The notes: generated by a model from the letters alone, not told the origin. A stretch of 64,000 nucleotides of DNA from Cohaesibacter sp. ES.047 (GCF_900215505.1 NZ_LT907844.1:744001-808000); one strand, 5' to 3'; counted from the stretch's first letter, positions 6,375 through 15,381 are shown. Program-made: numbers and translations.

Positions 6375-7412
6375 CTAGAGTTGGCCGGTTCGGGATTGGC
6401 GCGCCTTGAGCGCATGAGCCAGCCGGTTGAGATCCTCGCTGTCCAGCGCCCCGTCCGCTGCGGCATTGAGCCTGCCGGGCAGGGGATTGTGCCAGAATTT
6501 CTGGTGGATGACATGTCCACCCGACATCATCGCAGCAATCTGCGAGAAAGAGCTTTTTGCCGTGATCAGAATGTCGGCCTGAATGAGCCGGGCCATGGTT
6601 TTAAGGGGGTCTGTGTTGAGATAAAGAGCCATGGCATGTTTATCGAGTAACGGCCTGAACTCTTCTTCCGTACCTTGGGAATGCAGCTCCAGCTCGAAGG
6701 GCAGATTCTGCCTTTCAAGGCAGGCCGTCAGGTCCGAAATTGTTTGATCTGTCACCCCAAGTGTCGTGAAGCGCTTGGAATTCTCGCCTTCCTGCACATC
6801 ACCGCGCCGGACATGGACCGCAATGCGCAATGGGACATCGGGAAACGCGCTCTCGGGCTTGCCAATTGTCACATTGTCCCGAAGACCTTCACAAATGGCC
6901 TTGTAGGCATTGGCGTGGCTTTCTACGGCTCGATGCACATGAGGACTGGTGACGATCGCCTCTTTGTTGCGGCCAAATGGCCAGTGAACAAAGTCCCGCA
7001 TCGAAACAACGCGATCCTCATCGGAGAAGTCGCCGTCGGAGGCAGCCGCAAAATTGAAAGCCGCATTCCAGGCCGCGATCTCATCGGGGCCAGAGGTATG
7101 TTCAGCGCTGGTAATGTCCCTGTGGGCATAGTTGATGCCATGCATCCGCGCCAAAGCCAAAATAGACAACTGGCCATGCAGCTGGGCCCCCATGCCATCG
7201 CTGCGATCACCCAGAGCCAAAGCTTTTGGTTTCTTGACCATCGGGCTGGCCATCAAGGCATCGAAACAAATCGCGATCTTGTTGTCGCTGGGCCCTTTGA
7301 TCGGCAACCATTTCCGATCATTCATGATCAACAGATACCCCAGCACGCTCGCAAGCGACGTTGCTTTTCGGGGTTCAGGGACTGATGTCACGCTTTGATC
7401 CTGCCTTTTCAT
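6375..7412 (-). CDS. Putative glycosyltransferase with HxRRGD motif
   Basis: The 345-residue protein was not recognised as a named family. The arrangement DRSDGMGAQLHGQLSILALA, then LRIAVHVRRGDV, then ADILITAKSSFSQIAAMMSGG parallels the order of motifs in GT11 and GT23 fucosyltransferases (G-x-G-x-Q, HxRRxD, and a Ser-rich C-terminal loop). A GDP-sugar transferase is therefore plausible. It is the first gene of the leftward glycosyltransferase run and is divergent from the GT2 gene at 7604. A function in polysaccharide fucosylation is inference from motif and context. Confidence 0.6.
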   Translation of the reverse strand: MKRQDQSVTSVPEPRKATSLASVLGYLLIMNDRKWLPIKGPSDNKIAICFDALMASPMVKKPKALALGDRSDGMGAQLHGQLSILALARMHGINYAHRDITSAEHTSGPDEIAAWNAAFNFAAASDGDFSDEDRVVSMRDFVHWPFGRNKEAIVTSPHVHRAVESHANAYKAICEGLRDNVTIGKPESAFPDVPLRIAVHVRRGDVQEGENSKRFTTLGVTDQTISDLTACLERQNLPFELELHSQGTEEEFRPLLDKHAMALYLNTDPLKTMARLIQADILITAKSSFSQIAAMMSGGHVIHQKFWHNPLPGRLNAAADGALDSEDLNRLAHALKARQSRTGQL

Positions 7413-7603
7413 TCAGTGTTGTCCTGTTCTCTTTTGCTTATCGCAGGGACGAGCCGTTTCCGCAAGCTTGATAGCATTTGAATCTCTCCCATGGGTGGTA
7501 TATGCCTAGAGGGATTTTTGGGGCTGACGGCCTTTAAAACACGCGAACCGATTGACCAGACGGACGCCATGCGTCTCCCAGAACCCGAACCAGTGGTCGC
7601 ACC

Positions 7604-8395
7604 ATGACTTCATCCCGCCGCAAGCTGCCTGTGTCTGCTTTCATCATCACGTTCAATGAAGAAGACCGGATCGCAACCGCCATCCGCAGCGTCGTTGACT
7701 GGGTGGACGAGGTGATCGTGGTCGATTCAGGCTCGACGGACAGAACCTGCGAGATTGCTGCGGCTGCGGGTGCCAACGTCTCGCACAACGACTGGCCGGG
7801 CTATGGCGAGCAGAAGCGCCATGCGGAGGATCTTTGCCGGAACGACTGGCTTTTGAACATCGATGCAGACGAAGAGATCACCCACACCCTGCGTGATGAA
7901 ATCGTCGCTCTTTTTGATCCTTTGCCCGACACCGATATTTGCAAATTCGAAATCCTCGACATTTTCCCGCATGAGGCCCACGCCAAGAGCTGGGGTTATG
8001 GTTATTGGCAATACCGGCTTTATGACCGCCACAAAGGCCGCTTTTCCGATTCAAGCGTGCATGACACGGTGCGTCCTCTGCCGGATGCACGCATTCAAAC
8101 CCTCAAGGGCAAGGTCAATCATCGCTCGATGCGTTCGCTGAGCATTTCGGTTGAGAAAATGAACCGCATTTCTAGCATGCAAAGAGATGACATGTTGAAA
8201 AGGGGACGAAAAATCTCTCTCTGGCGCGTGCTTACGGAATTTCCTCTGGCGTTTCTGAAAGGGTACTTTCTGCGCAGGCAGTTTATTTATGGCTTTTGGG
8301 GAATTGTGCTGGCTTACAATTATGCTTTTTCGCGCTTTCTGAGGGTTGCAAAAATGTATGAGGCCGAATTAATTGAGAAAAACAATTCCGAATGA
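7604..8395 (+). CDS. Glycosyltransferase family 2, LPS core (WaaE/KdtX type)
   Basis: A 263-residue cytoplasmic-side transferase. The GT-A fold is clear: SAFIITFNEEDRIATAIRSV, then DEVIVVDSGSTDRTCEIA, then WLLNIDADEEIT (the DxD metal site). The WPGYGEQKRHAE segment after the second strand is typical of the WaaE/KdtX group that adds a sugar to the LPS inner core. The C-terminus has hydrophobic, membrane-associating stretches. An FkbM methyltransferase gene follows after 9 bases, probably co-transcribed. The last 200 bases become noticeably AT-richer, like the next gene. Confidence 0.88.
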   Translation: MTSSRRKLPVSAFIITFNEEDRIATAIRSVVDWVDEVIVVDSGSTDRTCEIAAAAGANVSHNDWPGYGEQKRHAEDLCRNDWLLNIDADEEITHTLRDEIVALFDPLPDTDICKFEILDIFPHEAHAKSWGYGYWQYRLYDRHKGRFSDSSVHDTVRPLPDARIQTLKGKVNHRSMRSLSISVEKMNRISSMQRDDMLKRGRKISLWRVLTEFPLAFLKGYFLRRQFIYGFWGIVLAYNYAFSRFLRVAKMYEAELIEKNNSE

Positions 8396-8404
8396 GATTT
8401 AGCA

Positions 8405-9067
8405 ATGGCATCAACTCTAGAGAATATAGTCAAAATTTTTAAGCGGTCCATCCTAAGAGATCCATTTCTGCTTGCCCATAAAGCATGGCGTCAAGCCGAA
8501 GGGGACAAAACCCTACGGCTGGATTACGATCTCGACCACAACAGCATAGTTTTTGATGTCGGCGGGTATATTGGCGATTTTGCACAGAGCATCCACGCAA
8601 AATATGGCTGCACTGTCTATCTGTTTGAACCATCAAAACACAATTTTGAACGCTGTGTTCAACGATTTGCGGGTAATGACAAAATCATTCCGCTGAATTA
8701 TGGGCTTTCAGATCAAACCGGTGAGTTTTGGCTAAGCGATGATGGAGACGGAGCCAGCGTTTTTCGTGACACACGCTCAACGGGTGAACTTGTCGAGATG
8801 CGCGCTATCGGACCTGAGATCAATAGACTTGGGATTAAGAACATCGATCTGGTGAAGCTGAATATTGAAGGCGGCGAATTTCCTCTTTTACAGTACCTGT
8901 TGGTTTCAGATCTGATCCGCCGCATTCGCTTTCTGCAAATTCAATTCCATGACTTTTTCCCCGAAGCCTCTGTGCTTAGAGATAGCATCCGTAGCGAGCT
9001 GGCTCGAACCCACACAGAGCAATGGTGCTTTACATTCCTTTGGGAAAGTTGGGAGCGAAAGCTGTAA
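8405..9067 (+). CDS. FkbM family methyltransferase
   Basis: The 220-residue protein has the SAM-binding motif SIVFDVGGYIGDFAQSI, the acidic strand end VYLFEPSKHNFERC, and the FkbM-specific NIDLVKLNIEGGEFPLLQYL. FkbM-type enzymes O-methylate sugars or polyketides; next to glycosyltransferases a role in methylating a surface sugar is likely. By eye its base composition is AT-richer than flanking housekeeping genes, suggesting acquisition with the polysaccharide block. The start ATG is preceded by a weak ribosome binding site. Confidence 0.85.
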   Translation: MASTLENIVKIFKRSILRDPFLLAHKAWRQAEGDKTLRLDYDLDHNSIVFDVGGYIGDFAQSIHAKYGCTVYLFEPSKHNFERCVQRFAGNDKIIPLNYGLSDQTGEFWLSDDGDGASVFRDTRSTGELVEMRAIGPEINRLGIKNIDLVKLNIEGGEFPLLQYLLVSDLIRRIRFLQIQFHDFFPEASVLRDSIRSELARTHTEQWCFTFLWESWERKL

Positions 9068-9257
9068 CAGATTTGCGCCGAATCACCGCTCCAGCTTGTT
9101 TAGGTTGTTTCAAGTCGTGCAAATAGCGGCAGATTAGCATGCAGAAAGTGAATTTCCGCCATGCTTTGGGGCGCTACGGTCTTGCGCTAAAGTCGTATCC
9201 CGCTTAGAAGGGTGCGGAATAGCAGACCTTTTTGATGCAAGCTGCGGGTGGACTGAA

Positions 9258-10070
9258 ATGGCTGACATGCGATTGGTTGTGATTGGTGCTCAAGGGCGAA
9301 TGGGCCGTGCGCTTGTTTCCGCCATTTCCGAACAATCAGGCGTGACAGTGGCCGCTGCCGTTGAAAAGGAAGGCGCTGACAGCATCGGTGTTGATGCCGG
9401 CACTCTTGCGGGTCTGACACCTCTTGGTGTTGCCGTGACGAGCGATTTGGATGCCGCGCTTGATGCCGCTGATGGTCTCATTGATTTCACCGCGCCTGAA
9501 GCAAGCCTTGGCTTTGCCGAGAAGACTGCCGCCAAAGGCAAGGTGCACATCATCGGCACCACCGGATTCTCGCCCGAGCAGGAAGAAAAACTCAAGGAAA
9601 TCGCAGCCAGCGGTTCGACCATGGTCCGGTCGGGCAACATGAGCCTCGGGGTCAATCTCCTTGGCAAGCTGGTGCAGCAGGCCGCCAAGGCCCTTGATGC
9701 GGATTTTGATATCGAAGTCCTTGAAATGCATCACAAACACAAAGTCGACGCGCCATCGGGCACCGCCGTGCTTCTCGGGCAGGCGGCGGCTGACGGGCGC
9801 GAAATCGATTTGCACGACAATGCGGTGATGTCCCGTGAGGGGATCACCGGCGCTCGGGAGCGCGGAACCATCGGCTTTGCCACCTTGCGTGGCGGCTCGG
9901 TCATTGGCGAGCACAGCGTTATTCTGGCGGGGGAAGGGGAGCGTATCGAGCTCACCCACAGGGCTCAGGATCGCTCAATTTTTGCCCGTGGAGCCGTAAA
10001 AGCCGCTCTTTGGGCAAAAGACAAATCCGTTGGCTACTACACCATGATGGACGTTCTGGGATTAAGCTAA
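9258..10070 (+). CDS. dapB: 4-hydroxy-tetrahydrodipicolinate reductase
   Basis: Second committed step of the diaminopimelate/lysine pathway, using NAD(P)H in the cytoplasm. The 270-residue protein shows the dinucleotide-binding start [14 protein letters not shown] and the catalytic signature [15 protein letters not shown] (the His-His and Lys used in catalysis), followed by [20 protein letters not shown]. Length and motifs are normal. gpmA follows on the same strand, a neighbourhood I associate with Hyphomicrobiales. Identification is firm. Confidence 0.97.
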   Translation: MADMRLVVIGAQGRMGRALVSAISEQSGVTVAAAVEKEGADSIGVDAGTLAGLTPLGVAVTSDLDAALDAADGLIDFTAPEASLGFAEKTAAKGKVHIIGTTGFSPEQEEKLKEIAASGSTMVRSGNMSLGVNLLGKLVQQAAKALDADFDIEVLEMHHKHKVDAPSGTAVLLGQAAADGREIDLHDNAVMSREGITGARERGTIGFATLRGGSVIGEHSVILAGEGERIELTHRAQDRSIFARGAVKAALWAKDKSVGYYTMMDVLGLS

Positions 10071-10163
10071 ACCAGTCGCCGCATGAATTGAAGTTTTGAA
10101 CCTCGATCAAGGCAGGTCACGCAAACAAACCAATGCGGGGCCTGCTGCAAACCATTGAAACAG

Positions 10164-10200
10164 GGCGTTTTCCCCTCTGCCCGAGCGGGCAGGAAACGCC
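10164..10200 (+). repeat. Strong inverted repeat between dapB and gpmA
   Basis: Two nested stems can form: GGCGTTT (10164-10170) with AAACGCC (10194-10200), and CTGCCCG (10177-10183) with CGGGCAG (10186-10192). There is no T-run after it, so it is more likely an mRNA-stabilising or processing structure, or a weak terminator, than a standard terminator. Confidence 0.65.
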
Positions 10201-10236
10201 GGAAAATGCTTTCACTGCAATGAAGGAGTGACTCCG

Positions 10237-10857
10237 ATGGAACGGACACTAGTGCTGGTGCGTCATGGCCAGAGCGATTGGAACCTGAAAAACCTTTTCA
10301 CCGGCTGGAAAGACCCTGACCTTACCGAACAGGGCACCTCTGAAGCCATTGCCGCAGGCAAAAAGCTCAACGAGCTGGGCATGAAATTCGACGTGGCTTT
10401 CACGTCCGATCTGCAGCGTGCGCAGAAAACTTGTCAGCATATCCTTGATGGCGTTGGTCAGTCCGACCTTGAAACCATCCGCGATCTGGCGCTCAACGAG
10501 CGTGATTATGGCGATCTGGCTGGCCTCAACAAGGACGACGCCCGCAAAAAGTGGGGCGAAGAGCAGGTTCACATCTGGCGCCGGTCCTACGACGTGCCTC
10601 CTCCGGGCGGCGAAAGCCTCAAAGACACCGCAGCCCGCACCTTGCCTTACTTCATCACCGATATCCTGCCGCAGGTGATGGCTGGCAAAAGCGTTCTGTG
10701 CGCTGCGCACGGAAACTCCCTGCGCTCCATCGTGATGGTGCTTGATCGTCTGACCAAGAAAGAAATCCTTGATGTCAATCTGGGTACCGGCATTCCGATA
10801 GTCTACAAATTCAACGAAGACACCTCGATTGCTTCCAAGGAAATCATTTCCCTGTAA
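10237..10857 (+). CDS. gpmA: 2,3-bisphosphoglycerate-dependent phosphoglycerate mutase
   Basis: Interconverts 3- and 2-phosphoglycerate in glycolysis and gluconeogenesis. The N-terminus [12 protein letters not shown] contains the phosphohistidine, [14 protein letters not shown] follows, and [14 protein letters not shown] holds the second catalytic His. At about 206 residues it is the short form that I associate with alphaproteobacteria rather than the roughly 250-residue enteric form. The ATG at 10237 fits the ribosome binding site AAGGAG near 10221 better than an ATG or ACG further upstream. A terminator follows at 10885. Confidence 0.95.
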   Translation: MERTLVLVRHGQSDWNLKNLFTGWKDPDLTEQGTSEAIAAGKKLNELGMKFDVAFTSDLQRAQKTCQHILDGVGQSDLETIRDLALNERDYGDLAGLNKDDARKKWGEEQVHIWRRSYDVPPPGGESLKDTAARTLPYFITDILPQVMAGKSVLCAAHGNSLRSIVMVLDRLTKKEILDVNLGTGIPIVYKFNEDTSIASKEIISL

Positions 10858-10884
10858 GAAAACGCCGTGTGTTTGATGCGATTG

Positions 10885-10912
10885 AAAAGGGTGGCTTCGG
10901 TCACCCTTTTTT
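10885..10912 (+). terminator. Rho-independent terminator after gpmA
   Basis: AAAAGGGTG (10885-10893) pairs with CACCCTTTT (10902-10910), with a T-run at the end. It lies between the convergent gpmA and Ada-like genes and may serve both directions. Confidence 0.92.
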
Positions 10913-10936
10913 GTTGCCCGTTTACAGACAGGGTGA

Positions 10937-11869
10937 TCAGCTGGTCGCCGGACCGGCATGGCCGCGTTCCCAGCCGAGAATGGCGCGTTTGCGCGTCAGT
11001 CCCCAGTGATAGCCGCAGATCGAGCCGCTTTTGCCCACCACCCTATGGCAGGGCACGACAAAGGAAATGGGGTTCTTGCCGACAGCCGTGCCGACGGCGC
11101 GAGCAGCCTTGGGCTTGCCGATATGATCGGCGATATCGCCGTAGGTCGTCATGTTGGCAAAGGGGATCTTGAGCAAGGTCTCCCAAACGCGTATCTCGAA
11201 GTCCGTCCCGATGAGTGTAACCCGCAAGGGTTGCTCGGCCTGCCAGCTATCAGGGTTGAAGATACGCTGTGCATAGGCTTTTGTCGCAGCGGTGTCGGGA
11301 TGATAGTGCGCTCTGGGCCAGCGGCTGGACATGTCTTCAAAGGCTTCTGCTTCCTTGCCCGGATCGGCAAAGGCCAAGCCGGCAAGGCCGTGCGGGGTTA
11401 TCATTATGAGCGCGTTGCCAAAAGGGCTGGCATGAAACCCGTAAGTGATGGTGAGGCCTTCGCCCTTGGCCTTGTAGACGCCCGGCGTGACGGCTTCGTG
11501 GGTGACAAACAAGTCATGCAGCCGCGACGGTCCCGACAGGCCAACCTCGAAAGCCGCATCCATTACGGAGGCGGATTGATCCAGCAAGTGCTTGGCATGA
11601 TCGAGGGTCACCGCCTGAATGAAACCCTTGGGAGACAAGCCTCCCGTCCAGCGCGTGAAGAGGCGCTGTAGGTGGTGCGGCGACAGTCCGATGTGATCGG
11701 CAAGACGATCAAGAGTGGGCTGGTCGCGCCAATGATCGGTCAGATATTCGATAGAGCGACGGATGGCATCATAGTCTCTCAGTGCCGCCTCTTCACCGTC
11801 CGCGCGCATTGCGGCTGCGGTCAGGGGAGGGAGGTCTGATATCGCCGGAATGGTCTGACTATCGATCAT
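10937..11869 (-). CDS. AraC-type regulator / O6-methylguanine-DNA methyltransferase fusion (Ada-like)
   Basis: A 310-residue two-domain protein. Residues about 35-130 are an AraC-type helix-turn-helix (LDRLADHIGLSPHHLQRLFTRW). Residues about 145-305 are a methyltransferase domain with the active-site motif VVPCHRVVG, the acceptor cysteine near residue 274. It repairs O6-alkylguanine by suicidal transfer to that cysteine. Unlike E. coli Ada it lacks the N-terminal zinc/cysteine domain that senses methylphosphotriesters, so any alkylation-dependent activation must work differently. It is convergent with gpmA. Confidence 0.92.
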   Translation of the reverse strand: MIDSQTIPAISDLPPLTAAAMRADGEEAALRDYDAIRRSIEYLTDHWRDQPTLDRLADHIGLSPHHLQRLFTRWTGGLSPKGFIQAVTLDHAKHLLDQSASVMDAAFEVGLSGPSRLHDLFVTHEAVTPGVYKAKGEGLTITYGFHASPFGNALIMITPHGLAGLAFADPGKEAEAFEDMSSRWPRAHYHPDTAATKAYAQRIFNPDSWQAEQPLRVTLIGTDFEIRVWETLLKIPFANMTTYGDIADHIGKPKAARAVGTAVGKNPISFVVPCHRVVGKSGSICGYHWGLTRKRAILGWERGHAGPATS

Positions 11870-11915
11870 GAGCGGATTCCTTTCTCTTCAGAAAGGCTAG
11901 CGCCAAAGGCAGCAA

Positions 11916-12455
11916 TCAGCCACCCGAAACTTGCGCTTCCTCCGTTCGGGCAAAATTGCGCGCCTGATCAAGCGCGCCGGATAGTGCGTCTGCAAGGCTT
12001 TCCCGCTCGCACGCATGCAGAAAAGCGCCAATGACGGTGCGGCGCCCATGGGAGGTGAGGGCCAGTTCTGTCATGCCCTTATCCTCTTCATGTTTGGTCT
12101 CAAGCCGCACCCAGTAGGGATTATAAGAAACTGCGTGTCGCTCACCTGCTGCGGACTGGTGGATGATTTCTACCGTCTCAGGCGTAATCAACACCTGCTC
12201 TTGTGCCCGCGCATCGCGGTAATTGCGGCGAAAGGCCCAATAGAGGATCAGGATATCAAGCCCGGCAAAGCCAAGGATTGGCCAGGCACCGATCAGGAAA
12301 AAAGGAATAGAGACGAAAAACAGGGCAAGGAATACCAGCGCCATGAGCCAGTAAAAGCCCGTGCGCCCCAAGGATCGATAGGGGTGCAGGTGGGCATTGA
12401 AATAGGGTTCTCGCTCCAGACACGTGGCCAGAGCATCCTGCTGCAGCATCGTCAT
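11916..12455 (-). CDS. DUF2244 domain integral membrane protein
   Basis: A 179-residue protein of unknown function. Two adjacent transmembrane helices lie at about residues 33-75 (YWLMALVFLALFFVSIPFF and IGAWPILGFAGLDILILYWAF), followed by the conserved RRNYRDARAQEQV loop and a soluble C-terminal domain. This matches the DUF2244 family, a small membrane protein family I associate with alphaproteobacteria. Upstream in-frame extension to 12785 is rejected because it would run through the divergent nth gene and has no coding character. It diverges from nth. Confidence 0.82.
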   Translation of the reverse strand: MTMLQQDALATCLEREPYFNAHLHPYRSLGRTGFYWLMALVFLALFFVSIPFFLIGAWPILGFAGLDILILYWAFRRNYRDARAQEQVLITPETVEIIHQSAAGERHAVSYNPYWVRLETKHEEDKGMTELALTSHGRRTVIGAFLHACERESLADALSGALDQARNFARTEEAQVSGG

Positions 12456-12613
12456 GCCTTCAGTGTAGCGGATTTTACGTATTTTCCCATAGATTTCTTT
12501 TCGGGTGGCGTGGCCGGTCGGGTCTTGCGATAAAGCTGCAAAGATCCGATAAACTTCATGGCCCCTTCCTGAGCGGGGCGTTCGGACATGGCCTACCGAA
12601 AAGGACCAAAGCG

Positions 12614-13417
12614 GTGAGCGACGAGAAAAAACCTGCTGCAAAGAAGAAAGCCACTGCCAAGACGACCCGGAAAAAACCGGTTCGGCGGCGCAAGTGGAGC
12701 AAGATGTCCAAGGAGGAGATCGAGACCCTGTTTGCCCGTTTTCAGCAGCAGCGCCCCAATCCGCGCGGCGAACTTGATTACACAAACGCCTTCACCTTGC
12801 TTGTCGCTGTGGTTCTGTCGGCGCAGGCCACCGACGTCGGCGTCAACAAGGCAACCGGGCCGCTGTTTGCCATCGCTGATACGCCCGAAAAGATGGTCGC
12901 ACTCGGGGAAGACACCATCCGGGACTATATCAAGACCATCGGGCTTTATCGCAACAAGGCCAAGAATGTCTTTCTTCTCAGCCAGAAGCTGATCGAAGCG
13001 CATGGCGGTGAGGTGCCGGATGATCGTGATGCGCTGGTGGCCTTGCCCGGCGTTGGTCGCAAGACGGCCAATGTGGTGCTCAATATCTTTTTCGGTCAGC
13101 CGACGATCGCGGTGGACACGCACATTTTCCGGCTCGCCAATCGGCTCGAACTGGCCCCGGGCAAGACGGTGGAGGAGGTGGAGATGGCCCTCGAACATGT
13201 CATCCCCGCGCCCTATATCCGCCATTCGCACCACTGGCTGATCCTTCACGGGCGCTATGTCTGCAAGGCCCGAAAGCCCGACTGCAAACAGTGCATCGTG
13301 GCCGATCTCTGCCGTTTCAAGGACAGGACCTATTCGGTTCCAGCGCCTATTGTGGTGCTCGATCCTTACGAGAACAAGCTTGCAAAGCCCGATATGACTG
13401 GTGAAGTTTCGGGCTGA
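12614..13417 (+). CDS. nth: Endonuclease III
   Basis: DNA glycosylase/AP lyase for oxidised pyrimidines in base-excision repair. The helix-hairpin-helix LPGVGRKTANVVLN contains the catalytic Lys, DTHIFRLANRL the catalytic Asp. The C-terminal C-x6-C-x2-C-x5-C cluster (CKARKPDCKQCIVADLC) ligates a [4Fe-4S] centre. The N-terminal 30-40 residues are very Lys-rich (KKPAAKKKATAKTTRKKP), an extension seen in several alphaproteobacterial homologues. The start is GTG at 12614; a later start would remove this tail. It ends before a bidirectional terminator. Confidence 0.95.
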   Translation: MSDEKKPAAKKKATAKTTRKKPVRRRKWSKMSKEEIETLFARFQQQRPNPRGELDYTNAFTLLVAVVLSAQATDVGVNKATGPLFAIADTPEKMVALGEDTIRDYIKTIGLYRNKAKNVFLLSQKLIEAHGGEVPDDRDALVALPGVGRKTANVVLNIFFGQPTIAVDTHIFRLANRLELAPGKTVEEVEMALEHVIPAPYIRHSHHWLILHGRYVCKARKPDCKQCIVADLCRFKDRTYSVPAPIVVLDPYENKLAKPDMTGEVSG

Positions 13418-13445
13418 ACCGCCCCACTGGTCGCCCCTTTCACAT

Positions 13446-13480
13446 GAAAAAGCCGCCTTTGTCGAGAAGGCGGCTTTTTC
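13446..13480. terminator. Bidirectional rho-independent terminator
   Basis: GAAAAAGCCGCCTT (13446-13459) pairs perfectly with AAGGCGGCTTTTTC (13467-13480). A-run and T-run on the two sides let it act for both the rightward nth and the leftward CysZ-like gene. Confidence 0.93.
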
Positions 13481-13502
13481 ATCTAATCCTTCAGCTATCC
13501 CG

Positions 13503-14189
13503 TCAGTCGGTGTTGACCGGTGTTGATCCCGTCAGACGCTTGCGCACATGAACCATGAATGCTGTCGCAAACAGCGGCGTCAGAAGGTTGAGCACTGGAA
13601 CGGCGATAAAGCAGGCGATCAAAAGGCCACAGAAAAAGATCTTGGCGCCGTGACGTGAGCGCAGCTCTTTCAGTTCTGCACGAGTGTGATAGCGCAGGGC
13701 CGCCTGCTCGAAATATTCCCGCCCCAGCAAATAGCCGTTGGCGATAAAGAACAGGATGACCCCAAGCCCAAGGAAGGGAATGAGCAGCAGCACCACAAGG
13801 TTGACGAGGATAACCACGCCCAGAAACCGGGCTGTCTGGACGACGGTATCGGGGATCGACATATCCTTGCCGTGCGGCTCGTGGGGATAGTGGGTGGTTT
13901 CCACCACATGGCTGACCTCATCGAGGAAAAGCCCTGCAACGACGGTGGAAACCGGAATGATCAGAAACCACAAACCGAAGACGAATCCCAAGCCGGTGAC
14001 AATCTTCGCCGTGGTCTCGGCCCAGCCGGGCAGAAAGTCTTCCTGGGACAAAAGATAGCCAATCCCGGATTCCATGCCAATCCAGACGAGGACAAGCAGC
14101 AGCATGGTGATGCCAAGCATCTTCCAGAGGACAGAGCGGAAGGGTTTGGTAAAAAGCTGGTTGAACGCCAGAATGGCGGATGAAAGCAT
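13503..14189 (-). CDS. EI24/CysZ-family integral membrane protein
   Basis: A 228-residue protein with about four to five hydrophobic segments (for example MLGITMLLLVLVWIGMESG, IVTGLGFVFGLWFLIIPVST, FLGVVILVNLVVLLLIPFLG and the C-terminal IFFCGLLIACFIAVPVLNLL). The N-terminal AFNQLFTKPFRSVLWKM and the GREYFEQAALR segment are typical of the EI24 domain family that includes sulfate permease CysZ. No cysteine-biosynthesis genes are nearby, so sulfate transport is only a family-level inference. The adenosine kinase gene is divergent. Confidence 0.83.
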   Translation of the reverse strand: MLSSAILAFNQLFTKPFRSVLWKMLGITMLLLVLVWIGMESGIGYLLSQEDFLPGWAETTAKIVTGLGFVFGLWFLIIPVSTVVAGLFLDEVSHVVETTHYPHEPHGKDMSIPDTVVQTARFLGVVILVNLVVLLLIPFLGLGVILFFIANGYLLGREYFEQAALRYHTRAELKELRSRHGAKIFFCGLLIACFIAVPVLNLLTPLFATAFMVHVRKRLTGSTPVNTD

Positions 14190-14382
14190 GGATTGCAGCC
14201 TCGTTTGGCGGTTTCGTTCAGGACTTGTTTGACATAGGCGGGCAAAAGGGCAACTGCAAGTGCCTCTGCCTCTATTTGCCGGTTGCCATGCTTCTAGCCC
14301 CCATTATACTGCCGCCGACTCTCAAACTCCTTCTAACAGCAAGGTCTCGGGGCCAAACTGCCCCTGACGGCCGGAGAATGAA

Positions 14383-15381
14383 ATGACTAAAGCCTGCTTT
14401 GATGTTCTTGGAATTGGCAACGCGATCGTAGATGTTCTGGCCAAAACCGAAGATGATTTTCTGGTGGCCGAAGGCCTGCACAAAGGTTCGATGAACCTGA
14501 TTGACACCGAACGGGCAGAATATCTCTACAACCGTATGGGCCCGGCGATCGAAGCCTCGGGCGGTAGTGCGGGCAACACGGTTTTCGGCCTTGCCAGTCT
14601 TGGGGCCAGTACGGCGTTCTTTGGCAAGGTCGCCGACGATCAACTCGGTGAGATCTTCGGCCATGACATGCGGTCCCTTGGTGCCCATTTCGAATGTGCG
14701 CCCCTTATCGGGGGCGTGCCTACCGCCCGCTCGATGATCCTCATCTCCCCTGATGGCGAGCGCACCATGAATACCTATCTGGGTGCTGCCGTGGAGCTCA
14801 CTGAAGCCGATATCGATGAAGAGATCGTCTCCAAGTCTGCCATCACCTACATGGAAGGCTATCTTTGGGACAAGGAAAACGCCAAGAATGCCTTCCGCAA
14901 GGCCGCGCGCGTGGCGCACCAAGCGGGGCGAAAGGTCTCCATCACCCTGTCAGACAGTTTCTGCGTTGACCGGTTCCGCAGCGAGTTTCTTGAGCTTTTG
15001 CGCACCGGGCAAGTGGACATCGTTTTCGCCAATGAGCCGGAGGTCAAGGCGCTCTACCAGACGGCCGACCGGGGCACCGCCCTCAATGCGCTGCGTGCAG
15101 ACACCAAGCTGTCAGCCGTCACCCTTGGTGCAGAAGGCTCTGTGGCGATTTCAGGCAATGAAACATTCCATGTTCCGGCCTGCCAGGTGCGCGAACTGGT
15201 CGATACCACCGGTGCCGGTGATCTGTATGCCGCAGGTTTCCTCTATGGCATCACCCATGACATGGGCCTGGAGCGCAGCGCCACATTGGGCAACTTCGCG
15301 GCGGCGGAGGTCATCCAGCATATTGGCCCGCGGCCCGAACATGACATGCGGCAGGCAGCCGAGCAGGCGGGTCTGCTCTGA
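14383..15381 (+). CDS. Adenosine kinase (PfkB family)
   Basis: A 332-residue sugar/nucleoside kinase. The N-terminus FDVLGIGNAIVDVLAKTEDDFL and the GGSAGNTVFGLASLGA segment belong to the PfkB substrate-binding half. The C-terminal DTTGAGDLYAAGFLYGI is the signature 2 motif with the catalytic Asp and anion hole. In alphaproteobacteria this subgroup is usually annotated adenosine kinase, phosphorylating adenosine to AMP in purine salvage; a ribokinase-like activity cannot be excluded. It stands alone between divergent and convergent genes and ends at a terminator. Confidence 0.87.
   Translation: MTKACFDVLGIGNAIVDVLAKTEDDFLVAEGLHKGSMNLIDTERAEYLYNRMGPAIEASGGSAGNTVFGLASLGASTAFFGKVADDQLGEIFGHDMRSLGAHFECAPLIGGVPTARSMILISPDGERTMNTYLGAAVELTEADIDEEIVSKSAITYMEGYLWDKENAKNAFRKAARVAHQAGRKVSITLSDSFCVDRFRSEFLELLRTGQVDIVFANEPEVKALYQTADRGTALNALRADTKLSAVTLGAEGSVAISGNETFHVPACQVRELVDTTGAGDLYAAGFLYGITHDMGLERSATLGNFAAAEVIQHIGPRPEHDMRQAAEQAGLL

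Noticed and set aside
5255-6409. Open frame of about 380 codons on the + strand
   Set aside because: Antisense to the GT10-like gene, which has conserved motifs and fits the spacing of its neighbours.
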